Assembly (NCBI RefSeq): GCF_021278985.1
Contig: NZ_CP082833.1
Span: forward strand, 2,914,001 to 2,978,000
Direction of reading: 5' to 3'
DNA length: 64,000 nucleotides
From: Citrobacter rodentium NBRC 105723 = DSM 16636
GTDB taxonomy: Bacteria > Pseudomonadota > Gammaproteobacteria > Enterobacterales > Enterobacteriaceae
Below are positions 12,840 through 21,953 of this stretch, one piece after another (within the stretch, counting starts at the first letter, position 1; every line of letters begins with the position of its first letter). The notes under the pieces were generated by a model. It made no database searches and was not told the DNA's origin. It saw nothing but the letters and a program-made list of their open reading frames with translations. The position numbers and the translations under genes were made by a program.

Positions 12840-12883
12840 TCTGCGGCACTATAACGGCTTCCACAACAGGGAGCCGTTTTCTT

Positions 12884-14221
12884 ATGCCACTTCTCAATGA
12901 CCTGCTCGATTTCAGCGACCATCCGCTGATGCCGCCCCCTTCTGCACAACTGTTTGCTCAGCATCTTCCCGTCGAATGGATACAACACTGCCTGACTCTT
13001 TCTGCACATGCGACCGTTCGCCGCCGTCGTTTACCTGGCGACATGGTTATCTGGATGGTCGTGGCTATGGCCTTCTTCCGTAATGAGTCGATTACCGATG
13101 TGGTTCGTCGTCTGAACCTGAGCGCGGATGGTGAAGCGGGGATGAACCTGCTGGCCCGCAGCGCTGTCACCCAGGCGCGTCAGCGCGTGGGTGCTGCACC
13201 GGTGGAATGGCTTTTCCGCCAGACCGCGCAGACATGGGGAACTGAGCGTTACCAGAAAGATGACTGGCATGGCCTGCAACTTTTTGCCATCGATGGCGCA
13301 CAGTTCAGGACACCTGATGAACCTGAGCTGCGTGAACATTATGGCTCTGCCAACACATCCACTGAGCGGCAAAGCGCATACCCGGTAATGCGTCTGGTGG
13401 CTTTAATGAACCTGGGTAGTCACATTCTGCTGGATGCCGCGACCGCGCCTTACCGACGGAGCGAAACCCTGCTGGCCCACTCAATGCTCGTCACCATTCC
13501 GGATAACTCCATTACGCTGTTTGACAAGCTGTTCTACAGCGCAGACCTGTTGCTGTCGCTGAACCGGCAGGGTTGTAACCGCCACTGGCTGCTGCCCGCC
13601 TGGAAGAATATCGCAGCAGAAACGGAAGAAAGTTACGGTCCCGGAGACCGGCTTCTGAAACTGAAAGTGTCACCACAGGCAAGGAAAAAGAATCCTTCGC
13701 TGCCGGAATACTGGTATGCGCGGGCGGTAACTTATGAACTGAACGGAGTGGAAAAAACGGTCCTGACGTCACTTCAGGCAGACCGTTATAAGGCCAGAGA
13801 GGTGGCAGAGCTTTATCACTCAAGATGGGAAATCGAAGTCGGGTTCAGAAACCTGAAAAGCAGCCTGCTGAATAACGCTCTGGTACTGAGAAGCCGGAAG
13901 GTTGAGTTGCTGGAACAGGAGGTGTGGGGCATGTTGCTGGCTTATAATCTGATACGGCGTGAGGCAACAAAAGCAACGGAGAAACACAAAAAAGCGGCGT
14001 CGGAAATCAGCTTTAAGTTCGCGTTCCAGTTTATCGCCACAGAAATGATAGTGCTGGGAAATACGGTGTCACCGGGGACCATCCCGAAACGGCTGGAGCA
14101 TCTGCGGGGGGCTCTGGAAGCGGTGTTCATAACAAAACGCCCCCGACCATCAAGGCCGAGGGCGGTTAAGATATCAAAAACCCGTTATCCGGTGAAACGC
14201 AATGCCGCACCGCTTAAGTGA
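12884..14221 (+). CDS. IS4-family DDE transposase
   Basis: A 445-residue transposase that cuts and pastes the surrounding element. IS4-family landmarks are visible: the first catalytic Asp in LFAIDGAQFRTPD, the second in ITLFDKLFYSADLL, and the YREK signature Y-x2-R-x3-E-x6-K in YHSRWEIEVGFRNLK, whose Glu completes the DDE triad. The C-terminus is basic (RPRPSRPRAVKISKTRYP). The stop codon lies inside the right terminal repeat. It resembles the E. coli IS4 transposase in layout but is clearly a different member. The frame is complete, so the element may be active. Confidence 0.93.
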   Translation: MPLLNDLLDFSDHPLMPPPSAQLFAQHLPVEWIQHCLTLSAHATVRRRRLPGDMVIWMVVAMAFFRNESITDVVRRLNLSADGEAGMNLLARSAVTQARQRVGAAPVEWLFRQTAQTWGTERYQKDDWHGLQLFAIDGAQFRTPDEPELREHYGSANTSTERQSAYPVMRLVALMNLGSHILLDAATAPYRRSETLLAHSMLVTIPDNSITLFDKLFYSADLLLSLNRQGCNRHWLLPAWKNIAAETEESYGPGDRLLKLKVSPQARKKNPSLPEYWYARAVTYELNGVEKTVLTSLQADRYKAREVAELYHSRWEIEVGFRNLKSSLLNNALVLRSRKVELLEQEVWGMLLAYNLIRREATKATEKHKKAASEISFKFAFQFIATEMIVLGNTVSPGTIPKRLEHLRGALEAVFITKRPRPSRPRAVKISKTRYPVKRNAAPLK

Positions 14222-14250
14222 ACGGCATTACGTGCAGGACGGGGTTTACA

Positions 14251-15606
14251 TTACAGTATACGGCTGATCAGCCTGTCGATGCGAATCCGGCGCAGTCGAC
14301 GGATGAGTTTGCGCACTTTTACCGGATAGTCGGCAATGCTCTGCAGATCGCGATAGTGCTTCACGATCGTTGTATGGGTGCGGATCAGCTCCAGCTCTTT
14401 CTCCCGCTGCGCCGCCAGTTCTTGCTTCGGATCGTGGATCAGGATCGCGTTTTCCAGATCCAGCCGCCAGGCGCGCGGATTAAGGTTATTGCCGGTCAGC
14501 AGCATCCAGTTATCATCAACCCACATGCCTTTGAGATGATAGGAGTTATCCTCATCTTTCCACAGGCGGACGATTAACTGGTCGGTATTCACATAATACT
14601 GTAAACGGCTCAGGAAGCGCCGCAGGTTAATCTCGTAGAGATACGGCAGCGCGCCGATGATTTTAAACGGCTCGTTTTCCGGGATGTAAAAGTCGTTCGC
14701 CGTTTTATCGCCGACAATGATCTCCACTTTTTTCCCTTCGCGCAGCAGCTGAATAATATTGCGCACCAGAATGGCCGGCAGGTTGAAATAGGGAGTACAA
14801 ATTGTGAGCTTCTGTTCCGCGCAGGGCATCAAATGGAAGATGGTTTTATTCAGCTGGCTGGATTTTCCCAGACCCACTAACGGCGTCACGGAGAGCTGCT
14901 CGTTATCGGCATCGCCCTGGAAATGGTAAGCCGCATCGCGTAACTCCTGACGATACAGGCGAATGTCGTTTTTAATTTCCGGGCTTTTCGGGCGCTGAGT
15001 ATCATCCAGACGATTCACGCCCCGTCCGTGCATCAGGTTCTGGTTGACCCACTCAAACATAATGTCGGACATTCGGGCATTGCGAATCAGATGGTAGCGG
15101 TCATAGCGATATTTATCATGCTGATGCAGATAGACATCGTTCAGGCTGGCGCCGCTGTACAGTACGCTGTCATCAATAATAAAGCCCTTGAAATGCAGGA
15201 CGCCGAGCGCTTCACGGGTATTAATCGGCACGCCATACACCGGTACGTCCACGCCCGGATTCTCCTGCGCCATCCGGCAATACCAGTCGGCATTAGTGTT
15301 GGATGCGGCAGCGCCAATGCGCCCGCGCTGCGCGCGATGCCAGTCGACAAGCACCCGGACATCCAGTTCAGGACGCTGCCGTTTCGCCTCGTAAAGCGCG
15401 TCAAGTACGCCTTTGCCGCCGTCATCCTGCTCCAGATACAGGGCAACAATGCAAATGCGTCGCTTCGCGCTGGCTATTTTCTCCAGCAGAGCCTCCCGGA
15501 AATCAGCGGGAGCATAAAAGAAATTGACATCAGCAACGGATTGAGAAATTTTCGGTAGTTGGGCAAGGTGTTGTTGATGCTTATTACGCTTAAATTTTGA
15601 CAACAT
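14251..15606 (-). CDS. pssA: CDP-diacylglycerol-serine O-phosphatidyltransferase
   Basis: PssA makes phosphatidylserine from CDP-diacylglycerol and serine, the committed step to phosphatidylethanolamine. The 451-residue protein belongs to the phospholipase D superfamily and has two HKD motifs, HFKGFIID and HLKGMWVDD. The C-terminus is strongly basic (KLIRRLRRIRIDRLISRIL), fitting its peripheral membrane/ribosome association. The start is ATG 15606-15604 (MLSKFKRNK); a GTG one codon upstream is in frame but unlikely. In E. coli yfiM follows directly; here the IS4-family element breaks the terminator between them. Confidence 0.97.
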   Translation of the reverse strand: MLSKFKRNKHQQHLAQLPKISQSVADVNFFYAPADFREALLEKIASAKRRICIVALYLEQDDGGKGVLDALYEAKRQRPELDVRVLVDWHRAQRGRIGAAASNTNADWYCRMAQENPGVDVPVYGVPINTREALGVLHFKGFIIDDSVLYSGASLNDVYLHQHDKYRYDRYHLIRNARMSDIMFEWVNQNLMHGRGVNRLDDTQRPKSPEIKNDIRLYRQELRDAAYHFQGDADNEQLSVTPLVGLGKSSQLNKTIFHLMPCAEQKLTICTPYFNLPAILVRNIIQLLREGKKVEIIVGDKTANDFYIPENEPFKIIGALPYLYEINLRRFLSRLQYYVNTDQLIVRLWKDEDNSYHLKGMWVDDNWMLLTGNNLNPRAWRLDLENAILIHDPKQELAAQREKELELIRTHTTIVKHYRDLQSIADYPVKVRKLIRRLRRIRIDRLISRIL

Positions 15607-15719
15607 CACAGTGCATTTCTTCTCTGTTCATTGAAGGGTCCTCTGTGCTATGCAGACGACATAAGCGGGCAATGATAACACCGTCCCCGTTAAAGTGGTC
15701 AACATTTCCAGTACCTTAC

Positions 15720-18380
15720 TCACGATTCCTCAGGCGGCGCGAGATTCAGCGTTAGCCCAACGATACCCTCTTCAAGCTGAATATCAACGCTGAAACCGAG
15801 CTTACGGGCCAGCGCCACCATGCCGCGATTATTGGGCATCGTAATACCATTCAGGCGTCTTAATCCGTGATCCCGTGTATAGGTAATCAACTTTTCCAGT
15901 AACCGACGACCCAGCCCTAACCCTTTGAGATCTGAACGGACCAGCACGGCGAATTCCGCATCAATATTATCCGGATCGGAGATCGCCCGCGTGACGCCAA
16001 GAATTTCTTCCGAGTGCTCAGCGCGTCTTACGGCGACAAACGCCATTTCCCGATCGTAGTCGATCTGCGTCATGTTAGCTAAATCTTCGTGGGTAAATTC
16101 ATTGATCTCACTGAAATAGCGGTAATAAAGATCTTCTTTGGTGACCCGGGAAATGAACTGCTGAAGCTGAGGTTCATCTTCCGGCAGAATAGGCCGGAAC
16201 AGGCAGCGCTCGCCGTTTTTCATCTCCACCCACTCTTCAAGCTGATGAGGATAAGGGCGTACGGCAAGGCGGCTTTCATTATCGCCTTCGAATGGCGCGA
16301 TCTCCAGCGTGACGTCCAGCGCGGTAAACTCCCCGGCGGAGGCCAGCAGCGGATGCATATCCAGACGCTGGATCTCCGGGCAATCGACAATCAGATTCGA
16401 CACCTGCACCAGCAGCTGGCTTAAACCGGCGATATCCAGCGGACGCAGCGCGCTGCGCCCGCGGATCTTCTTACTCTTAATACCCTGAATCACCAGATAA
16501 CGGGCGAGGTTCATGTTCAGCGGCGGAAGTGCGACGACGGCCTGTTCTTCCGGATGCCATTCCACGCCGCCTTCTCCCAGCATAATCAGCGGGCCGAATA
16601 CCGGATCGTGCTCGACAACAACCCGTAGCTCCTGCGCGCCCGCGCGGTTCGCCATGCTTTGTACCAGCAGTCCGTGGATACGCGCCTGTGGCCAGGCCAT
16701 CTTCACGCGATCGAAAATCGCATTCGCAGCCTGCTGAACTTCATTCGCCGTGCGCAGGTAAAGCATCACGCCCTGAACTTCCGACTTGTGCGGAATGTCG
16801 GGGGAGCGCAGCTTTAGGGCAACCGGATAGCCAATCTGCTCGGCAATATGTACCGCTTCGGCGCTGTCGCTGGCAATCCACGTAGGAAGCGTATGCAAAC
16901 CATAGGCCTGCAGGATAGGCTGGACTTCGTGGGTATCCAGCGACGTCGCCCCTTCCGCAATCGCCTGTTGTAACAGGTCATGGGCCTGGGCGGTATTGGC
17001 GGTCAAGTTACTGGGCAGAGCCGGTGTCTCCCGCAGCTGCTTCTGGTTACGCCGGTATTCCACCATGTGCATAAATGCGGTGATCGTGCCTTCCGGCGTG
17101 CGATAGGTGGGCAGACCGGCTTCGCTGAACAGTCGACGGGCTTCCTGAGAAGAAAATTCTCCGCACCAGTTGGTCAGCAACGAAACAAATTTGCCGCGCG
17201 GGTGGCGCTTCACGGTTTCGATCAGCGCCTGGGCGCTTTCGGTGCCGGGCGCGGTGGCGCTGGGCGAGTGAATAACCATCAGCGCGTCGAAATCCTGACT
17301 GGCGAGCAGCAGATCCAGCGTTCTGGTGTAATGTTCAATACTGGCGTCGTCGCGTAGATCGAGGGGATTGGCGATTTCAACGTGCGAAGGCAGCACGTCC
17401 CGCAACTGCTGGCTGGTTGCTTCGCTCAGCGTTGCCAGTTTGCCGTTGCGCGACCACAGTTCGTCAAGCGCCAGCGCCGCGGGGGCCGCGCCATTGCTGA
17501 TAATCATCAGTCTGTCGCCGCGTAAAGGGCGCATATGGCTCAGCGTTTCCACCGCCGAAAACAGTTCGTGGGTGTCCTGAACGCGCAGCAGACCGGCGCG
17601 CTGAATCGCCGCATCCCATGCCGGATCCATCCCGGAGCTGGTGTGTAATAAACGCTGGGCGGCCGGGCTGCGACCGCTTTTAATGACCAGGATGGGTTTA
17701 TTGCGCGAGGCGCTGCGGGCGGCGGAGACAAACCGTCGGGCGTCGCTGAGATGTTCCAGATAGAGCAGAATGGCACTGGTTTTGCTGTCGCGGGCGAGAT
17801 AGTCCAGCAGCTCATCAACATCAATATCCAGGCTATCGCCGAGCGCAATAAAATAAGAGAAGCCCATCTCTCTCTGCTGCGCCCAGTCGAGGATGGTATT
17901 GGAAACCGCAGCGGACTGGGAAATAAACGCCAGTTTGCCGCGTTTAATCGGTACCGGGGAAAAGCTGGCGTTCAGCCCCTGCCAGGGGGCGAGAAGCCCC
18001 AGGCTGTTGGGACCGAGCAGGCGCATTTTGTAACGCGCGGCGCATGTCATCAGTTCGTGATGTAAAGAGGCGGGCGCGGAAAGAATAATGCAGGTTTTGC
18101 AGCCTTTCTCTCCCAGCGCCTCCAGCAGCGCCAGATGACGGCTGGCATTGGTGCAAAGCACGGCGAGATCCGGCGTGAAAGGGAGGCTGGCGACGTCCGG
18201 CCAGGCCAGCACGCCTAATACTGCTTTCCAGGCTGGCGTCACCGGCAGCACCGGACCGTTAAAACCGCCCGCCAGCAGATTGCGCATCATCAGGTAACCC
18301 GCCCGATTGGGTTTCATCGATGCGCCGATCACGGCTATCGATTTTGGTCGCAGTAGCGCTTCCAGCCCTCGCTGACTCAT
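15720..18380 (-). CDS. patZ: Protein lysine acetyltransferase Pat (PatZ/YfiQ)
   Basis: PatZ acetylates lysines of metabolic enzymes, classically acetyl-CoA synthetase, using acetyl-CoA. The 886-residue protein has an N-terminal CoA-binding domain (SIAVIGASMKPNRAGYLMM at the start), succinyl-CoA-ligase-like and ATP-grasp-like domains in the middle (GYPVALKLRSPDIPHKSEVQ), and a C-terminal GNAT acetyltransferase domain (about 730-880) with the acetyl-CoA loop LKGLGLGRRLLEKL. Length and order equal E. coli PatZ. It lies 35 bases downstream of tapT on the same strand, so the two are probably co-transcribed. Confidence 0.96.
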   Translation of the reverse strand: MSQRGLEALLRPKSIAVIGASMKPNRAGYLMMRNLLAGGFNGPVLPVTPAWKAVLGVLAWPDVASLPFTPDLAVLCTNASRHLALLEALGEKGCKTCIILSAPASLHHELMTCAARYKMRLLGPNSLGLLAPWQGLNASFSPVPIKRGKLAFISQSAAVSNTILDWAQQREMGFSYFIALGDSLDIDVDELLDYLARDSKTSAILLYLEHLSDARRFVSAARSASRNKPILVIKSGRSPAAQRLLHTSSGMDPAWDAAIQRAGLLRVQDTHELFSAVETLSHMRPLRGDRLMIISNGAAPAALALDELWSRNGKLATLSEATSQQLRDVLPSHVEIANPLDLRDDASIEHYTRTLDLLLASQDFDALMVIHSPSATAPGTESAQALIETVKRHPRGKFVSLLTNWCGEFSSQEARRLFSEAGLPTYRTPEGTITAFMHMVEYRRNQKQLRETPALPSNLTANTAQAHDLLQQAIAEGATSLDTHEVQPILQAYGLHTLPTWIASDSAEAVHIAEQIGYPVALKLRSPDIPHKSEVQGVMLYLRTANEVQQAANAIFDRVKMAWPQARIHGLLVQSMANRAGAQELRVVVEHDPVFGPLIMLGEGGVEWHPEEQAVVALPPLNMNLARYLVIQGIKSKKIRGRSALRPLDIAGLSQLLVQVSNLIVDCPEIQRLDMHPLLASAGEFTALDVTLEIAPFEGDNESRLAVRPYPHQLEEWVEMKNGERCLFRPILPEDEPQLQQFISRVTKEDLYYRYFSEINEFTHEDLANMTQIDYDREMAFVAVRRAEHSEEILGVTRAISDPDNIDAEFAVLVRSDLKGLGLGRRLLEKLITYTRDHGLRRLNGITMPNNRGMVALARKLGFSVDIQLEEGIVGLTLNLAPPEES

Positions 18381-18415
18381 ATCGGTTTCCCTTACACAGA
18401 AGTGACCGAATGATT

Positions 18416-19114
18416 TTAAACGCTTTCTGCTGATTCTGCTGTGACGCTTCCCTGATGTTGCGTTTTTCCTGCCAGATAGCGGGTTTTAAAGCGGGTAAAA
18501 TGCTTACCAAGCGCGCCCGCTGCTTGCGTATCGCCAGCCAGATCCAGCAGGGCGATAGCCACTTCGGCGGTGCAATATTGCCCCTCGGCATGGACTTCCC
18601 GCAGGCGGTAAGTTGACAGGCGCGACAGATCGACGGAAATCACCGGCAGGTGGTCGAGATAGGGGCTTTTGCGGAACATTTTGCGCGCTTCCGGCCAGGT
18701 GCCGTCCAGCATAATAAACAGCGGCGGCTTGCCTGTGGGCGGGGAGGAGATCACTTCCCGTTCTTCTCCGGCGTAAGAGGCGGGAAAAACAACCATTGGT
18801 TGATACGCCGGGTTTTGCACCAGTTCCAGTAACGCCTGCGGCGGCTCGGTGCGCGACCACTGAAACGCCGTGGTATCCGGTAGCGTATCGGCAATCAGTC
18901 GCCCGGTATTGCTGGGCTTCATGGGCTCGGTATCGAACATCACCAGACAGAAACGGCTGTTCGCCCGGGAAGGCGACAGCGTGTCGCACAGGCACAGTTT
19001 CAGCGGCAGCAAACAGCGCTGGCAGCGACGAATGCGATTACCTCTGGCGAGAAAAGGGCGCGTGGCGCGCGCAAGACGTTCAGCGCGAAGCCGAAGAACA
19101 GCGTTTTCAGTCAT
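18416..19114 (-). CDS. tapT: tRNA uridine-47 aminocarboxypropyltransferase (DTW domain)
   Basis: TapT (YfiP) adds an aminocarboxypropyl group from S-adenosylmethionine to U47 of several tRNAs. The 232-residue protein begins MTENAVLRLRAERLAR and has an early Cys cluster RRCQRCLLPLKLCLCDTL and the DTW signature MLDGTWPEARKMFRKS. The ATG at 19114 is chosen because E. coli starts at the equivalent Met; 17 upstream in-frame codons are not conserved. Downstream on the same strand is patZ. The next gene upstream, trxC, lies 70 bases away. Confidence 0.93.
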   Translation of the reverse strand: MTENAVLRLRAERLARATRPFLARGNRIRRCQRCLLPLKLCLCDTLSPSRANSRFCLVMFDTEPMKPSNTGRLIADTLPDTTAFQWSRTEPPQALLELVQNPAYQPMVVFPASYAGEEREVISSPPTGKPPLFIMLDGTWPEARKMFRKSPYLDHLPVISVDLSRLSTYRLREVHAEGQYCTAEVAIALLDLAGDTQAAGALGKHFTRFKTRYLAGKTQHQGSVTAESAESV

Positions 19115-19184
19115 GGGAGAGTGCGTGGAAAAAACGCCATTGTCGCAGAGGTGAAAACGGGGCACAAGATGCGCCCCGGAGAGA

Positions 19185-19604
19185 TTACAGCGATTCGTTC
19201 AGCCAGCTGTCAAACGGCGCTTTTGGCACGGCGCCATTGAGCATATCGACCACCTGGCCGTTTTTGAAGATCATGATGGTTGGAATACTGCGGATACCGA
19301 AGCGAGCGCTTAATTCACGTTCCGCTTCGGTGTTGACCTTCACGAAGCGCACTTTGCCGCTACGTTCTTCCGCAACATCCTCAAAGATGGGGGCGAAGTT
19401 ACGGCACGGACCGCACCACGGCGCCCAGAAGTCGATGACCACCGGTAAATCGTCTTTCAGCAGTTTATCCAGCGTTTCACCGGTTGCATTGATCACCTCT
19501 CCGTCAAACAGGTCGTGACCACAGCGTCCGCATTTTGCCGCATCTTCAACCCGATCGTCGGGAATGCGGTTGATGGCCTGGCAGCTGGAACAAACGGTAT
19601 TCAT
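19185..19604 (-). CDS. trxC: Thioredoxin 2
   Basis: TrxC is a cytoplasmic zinc-binding thioredoxin that reduces protein disulfides, induced by OxyR under oxidative stress in E. coli. The 139-residue protein has an N-terminal zinc site made by Cys5, Cys8, Cys25 and Cys28, then a thioredoxin fold with the active site WCGPC at 63-67 and the cis-Pro loop IRSIPTIMIF. The start is ATG 19604 (MNTVCSSCQ), preceded by CCGAGGTTAG; 32 longer in-frame codons upstream lack support. An OxyR site upstream could not be identified by eye. Confidence 0.97.
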   Translation of the reverse strand: MNTVCSSCQAINRIPDDRVEDAAKCGRCGHDLFDGEVINATGETLDKLLKDDLPVVIDFWAPWCGPCRNFAPIFEDVAEERSGKVRFVKVNTEAERELSARFGIRSIPTIMIFKNGQVVDMLNGAVPKAPFDSWLNESL

Positions 19605-19810
19605 AACTAACCTCGGAATGAGTAGGGATAATGTACGGCGGATACGCCAGTTTGTTTCCAATATGTTACATATTATTGATGAGGCCGTTTTAAACAACAA
19701 TGCGTTTTATTCAATGAGTACAATAGTCACAGGCTTTTAAATGAAATAATGGCTAACTCAGTGTACATCGGGTAATCTGCGCGCTTCGCGCAGCGCTGGT
19801 GGAGAAAAGC

Positions 19811-20848
19811 ATGAACGATGAATTGAAAAACAAAAGCGGCAAGGTCAAAGTGATGTATGTCCGCAGTGATGATGATTCTGATAAACGTACCTATAACCCG
19901 CGTACCGGGAAAGGGGGAGGACGTCCAGGAAAATCTCGTGCTGACGGTGGCCGTCGCCCCGCCCGCGATGAAAGAACCGCGCAGAGCCGCGAACGCCAGC
20001 GCGAAGAGTCGCCGTGGCGCACCGTTTCCCGTGCACCGGGTGACGAAACGCCGGAAAAAGCCGATCACGGCGGGATCAGCGGAAAAAGTTTTATCGACCC
20101 TGAAGTGTTGCGCCGTCAGCGTGCGGAAGAGACTCGCGTTTACGGTGAGAATGCCTGTCAGGCGCTGTTCCAGAGTCGCCCGGACGCCATTGTCCGCGCA
20201 TGGTTTATTCAGAGCGTCACGCCGCGCTTTAAAGAGGCGCTGCGCTGGATGGCCGCAAACCGCAAAGCCTATCATGTGGTTGATGACGCGGAACTGGCGA
20301 AAGCCTCCGGCACCGAACACCACGGCGGCGTCTGTTTCCTGATCAAAAAACGTAACGGAACATCGGTGAAGCAGTGGGTCGGGAACGCGCAGGCGCAGGA
20401 CTGCGTGCTGGCGCTGGAAAACATCGCCAACCCGCACAACCTCGGCGGCATGATGCGCAGCTGCGCCCACTTTGGGGTGAAAGGCGTGGTGGTGCAGGAT
20501 GCGGCGCTGCTGGAGTCCGGTGCGGCGATTCGTACGGCGGAAGGCGGCGCGGAGCATGTGCAGCCGATCACCGGCGACAGCATTGTTAACGTTCTCGATG
20601 ATTTCCGTCAGGCGGGCTATACCGTCGTGACCACGTCCGGCGATCGCGGCAAACCGCTGTTTGCCACCGCGTTGCCAGAGAAAATGGTGCTGGTGTTAGG
20701 TCAGGAAGCTGACGGTCTGCCGGATGCGGCGCGCGATCCAGACGATCTGTGCGTTAAGATTGACGGCACCGGCAACGTCGAAAGCCTCAACGTCTCGGTT
20801 GTCACCGGCATCCTGCTGGCGGAATGGTGGCGCCAGAACAAAGCGTAA
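19811..20848 (+). CDS. yfiF: TrmH/SpoU-family RNA methyltransferase YfiF
   Basis: A 345-residue protein with a long, Arg/Lys/Gly-rich disordered N-terminus (first 100 residues), then a substrate-binding domain and a SPOUT methyltransferase domain (about 195-345). SPOUT motifs are NPHNLGGMMRSCAHFGV, MVLVLGQEADGLPD and the knot-forming C-terminus DGTGNVESLNVSVVTGILL. It should methylate a ribose in tRNA or rRNA, but no target is established. The start is ATG 19811 (MNDELKNKSGK), the E. coli position. It converges on ung across a strong hairpin. Confidence 0.92.
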   Translation: MNDELKNKSGKVKVMYVRSDDDSDKRTYNPRTGKGGGRPGKSRADGGRRPARDERTAQSRERQREESPWRTVSRAPGDETPEKADHGGISGKSFIDPEVLRRQRAEETRVYGENACQALFQSRPDAIVRAWFIQSVTPRFKEALRWMAANRKAYHVVDDAELAKASGTEHHGGVCFLIKKRNGTSVKQWVGNAQAQDCVLALENIANPHNLGGMMRSCAHFGVKGVVVQDAALLESGAAIRTAEGGAEHVQPITGDSIVNVLDDFRQAGYTVVTTSGDRGKPLFATALPEKMVLVLGQEADGLPDAARDPDDLCVKIDGTGNVESLNVSVVTGILLAEWWRQNKA

Positions 20849-20892
20849 TGGCGAAATACCCGACGACAGGCCGTTGTTGGGGTAGAATATCG

Positions 20893-20929
20893 CAGGCGGA
20901 CACGACGCTTTCGCGTCGTCATCCGCCTG
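20893..20929. terminator. Bidirectional hairpin between yfiF and ung
   Basis: A two-part stem: CAGGCGGA (20893-20900) with TCCGCCTG (20922-20929), and inside it ACGACGC/GCGTCGT around a TTTC loop. It lies between convergent genes and is very stable, but it lacks a clear T run, so termination may be only partial. Confidence 0.55.
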
Positions 20930-20946
20930 TACGCGAACTGACAGAC

Positions 20947-21636
20947 TTACTCACTCTCAGCCGGTAACACCGGCGTCCAGTCGACTGGCTTCTCGCCATG
21001 CTGTTGCAGCCACTCATTCGTCAGAGCAAAATGGTTGCAGCCAAAGAATCCCCGGTGCGCCGACAGCGGCGAGGGATGAGGCGCTTTCAGCACGTGATGG
21101 CGCTGTTTGTCGATAATCGCTCCTTTTTTCTGCGCATGCGATCCCCAGAGCAGAAAAACGACGCCCTCACGGTGCTGATTAATCAGGCTAATCACTTTAT
21201 CGGTAAATGTTTCCCATCCGAGGCTGGCGTGAGAGTGCGCCTGACCGGCACGCACGGTTAACACCGTATTGAGCAGCAGTACGCCCTGACGCGCCCAGCT
21301 TTCGAGATAGCCGTGATCGGGACGGGTAAAACCGGGAACCGATCCTTCCAGTTCTTTATACATATTGACCAGCGATGGCGGCGGCGCGATGCCAGGACGC
21401 ACGGAGAAGGCCAGCCCGTGCGCCTGACCGGGGCCGTGATAGGGATCCTGTCCAAGGATCACGACTTTGACATCGCCCAGTTCGGTAAAGCGAAACGCGT
21501 TAAACACATCTTTTTGCGGCGGATAAATCGTTATTCCGGACTGACGCTCTGTGGCAACGGTTTTCAGCGTATTCACGAAATAGGGCTGCTGCTTCTCTTC
21601 AGCCAGCACATCGTGCCAGGTTAATGTTGTGGTCAT
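20947..21636 (-). CDS. ung: Uracil-DNA glycosylase
   Basis: Ung removes uracil from DNA as the first step of base-excision repair. The 229-residue protein has the water-activating loop GQDPYHG with Asp64, the uracil-binding segment LLWGSHAQKKG, and the minor-groove loop HPSPLSAHRG with the catalytic His. Length equals the E. coli enzyme. The ATG at 21636 follows GGAGAGCGTG; ten upstream in-frame codons are not part of the family. It is divergent from grcA. Confidence 0.98.
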   Translation of the reverse strand: MTTTLTWHDVLAEEKQQPYFVNTLKTVATERQSGITIYPPQKDVFNAFRFTELGDVKVVILGQDPYHGPGQAHGLAFSVRPGIAPPPSLVNMYKELEGSVPGFTRPDHGYLESWARQGVLLLNTVLTVRAGQAHSHASLGWETFTDKVISLINQHREGVVFLLWGSHAQKKGAIIDKQRHHVLKAPHPSPLSAHRGFFGCNHFALTNEWLQQHGEKPVDWTPVLPAESE

Positions 21637-21778
21637 CACGCTCTCCTGCGAGGTTTTAATTAACATAGCTTAACTGCTTCTTTCCATTGCGCAAAATGCT
21701 CATCCCTCTGAGCGTGAGCGCTGTAGCGAAGAAAGTTGAAAATTTATGTAAAAAGTTTAGCGCTGCAATGGGCGTAAG

Positions 21779-21845
21779 TTGATGTAAAGCAATAAATTCG
21801 CCATGTCACCCTTCTTGCTGTGTGGTTTTTGTTGATTTAAATCAA
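21779..21845 (+). promoter_or_regulatory. Tandem FNR boxes controlling grcA
   Basis: A perfect FNR palindrome TTGATTTAAATCAA (21832-21845) and a weaker one TTGATGTAAAGCAA (21779-21792) lie with centres exactly 53 bases apart. This matches the E. coli yfiD promoter, where FNR sites at -40.5 and -93.5 give maximum expression under low oxygen. A TATATA -10 region follows at about 21870. ArcA control also known in E. coli was not checked. Confidence 0.88.
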
Positions 21846-21953
21846 AGAATCAAGGGTGTCAGGGGGGTATATATACACTCAAGCAACAATGGTTTTACCA
21901 ATTGGCCGCGCGTCGGCCAACCCTAATCAAATAATTTGCCGGGGAGGCATCAC

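Larger units (their letters stand above)
12790..14241 (+). mobile_element. IS4-family insertion sequence with 11-bp target duplication
   Basis: The element occupies 12801-14230 (1430 bp). Its 18-bp terminal repeats are TAATGCCGATCAGTTAAG (12801-12818) and, read inward from the right, TAATGCCGTTCACTTAAG (14213-14230), 16 of 18 identical. It is flanked by perfect direct repeats CGTGCAGGACG at 12790-12800 and 14231-14241. An 11-bp duplication is normal for IS4. Removing the IS and one repeat restores a 9-bp inverted repeat that looks like the pssA terminator. One transposase gene fills the interior. The intact ends, repeats and reading frame suggest a recent insertion. Confidence 0.95.
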
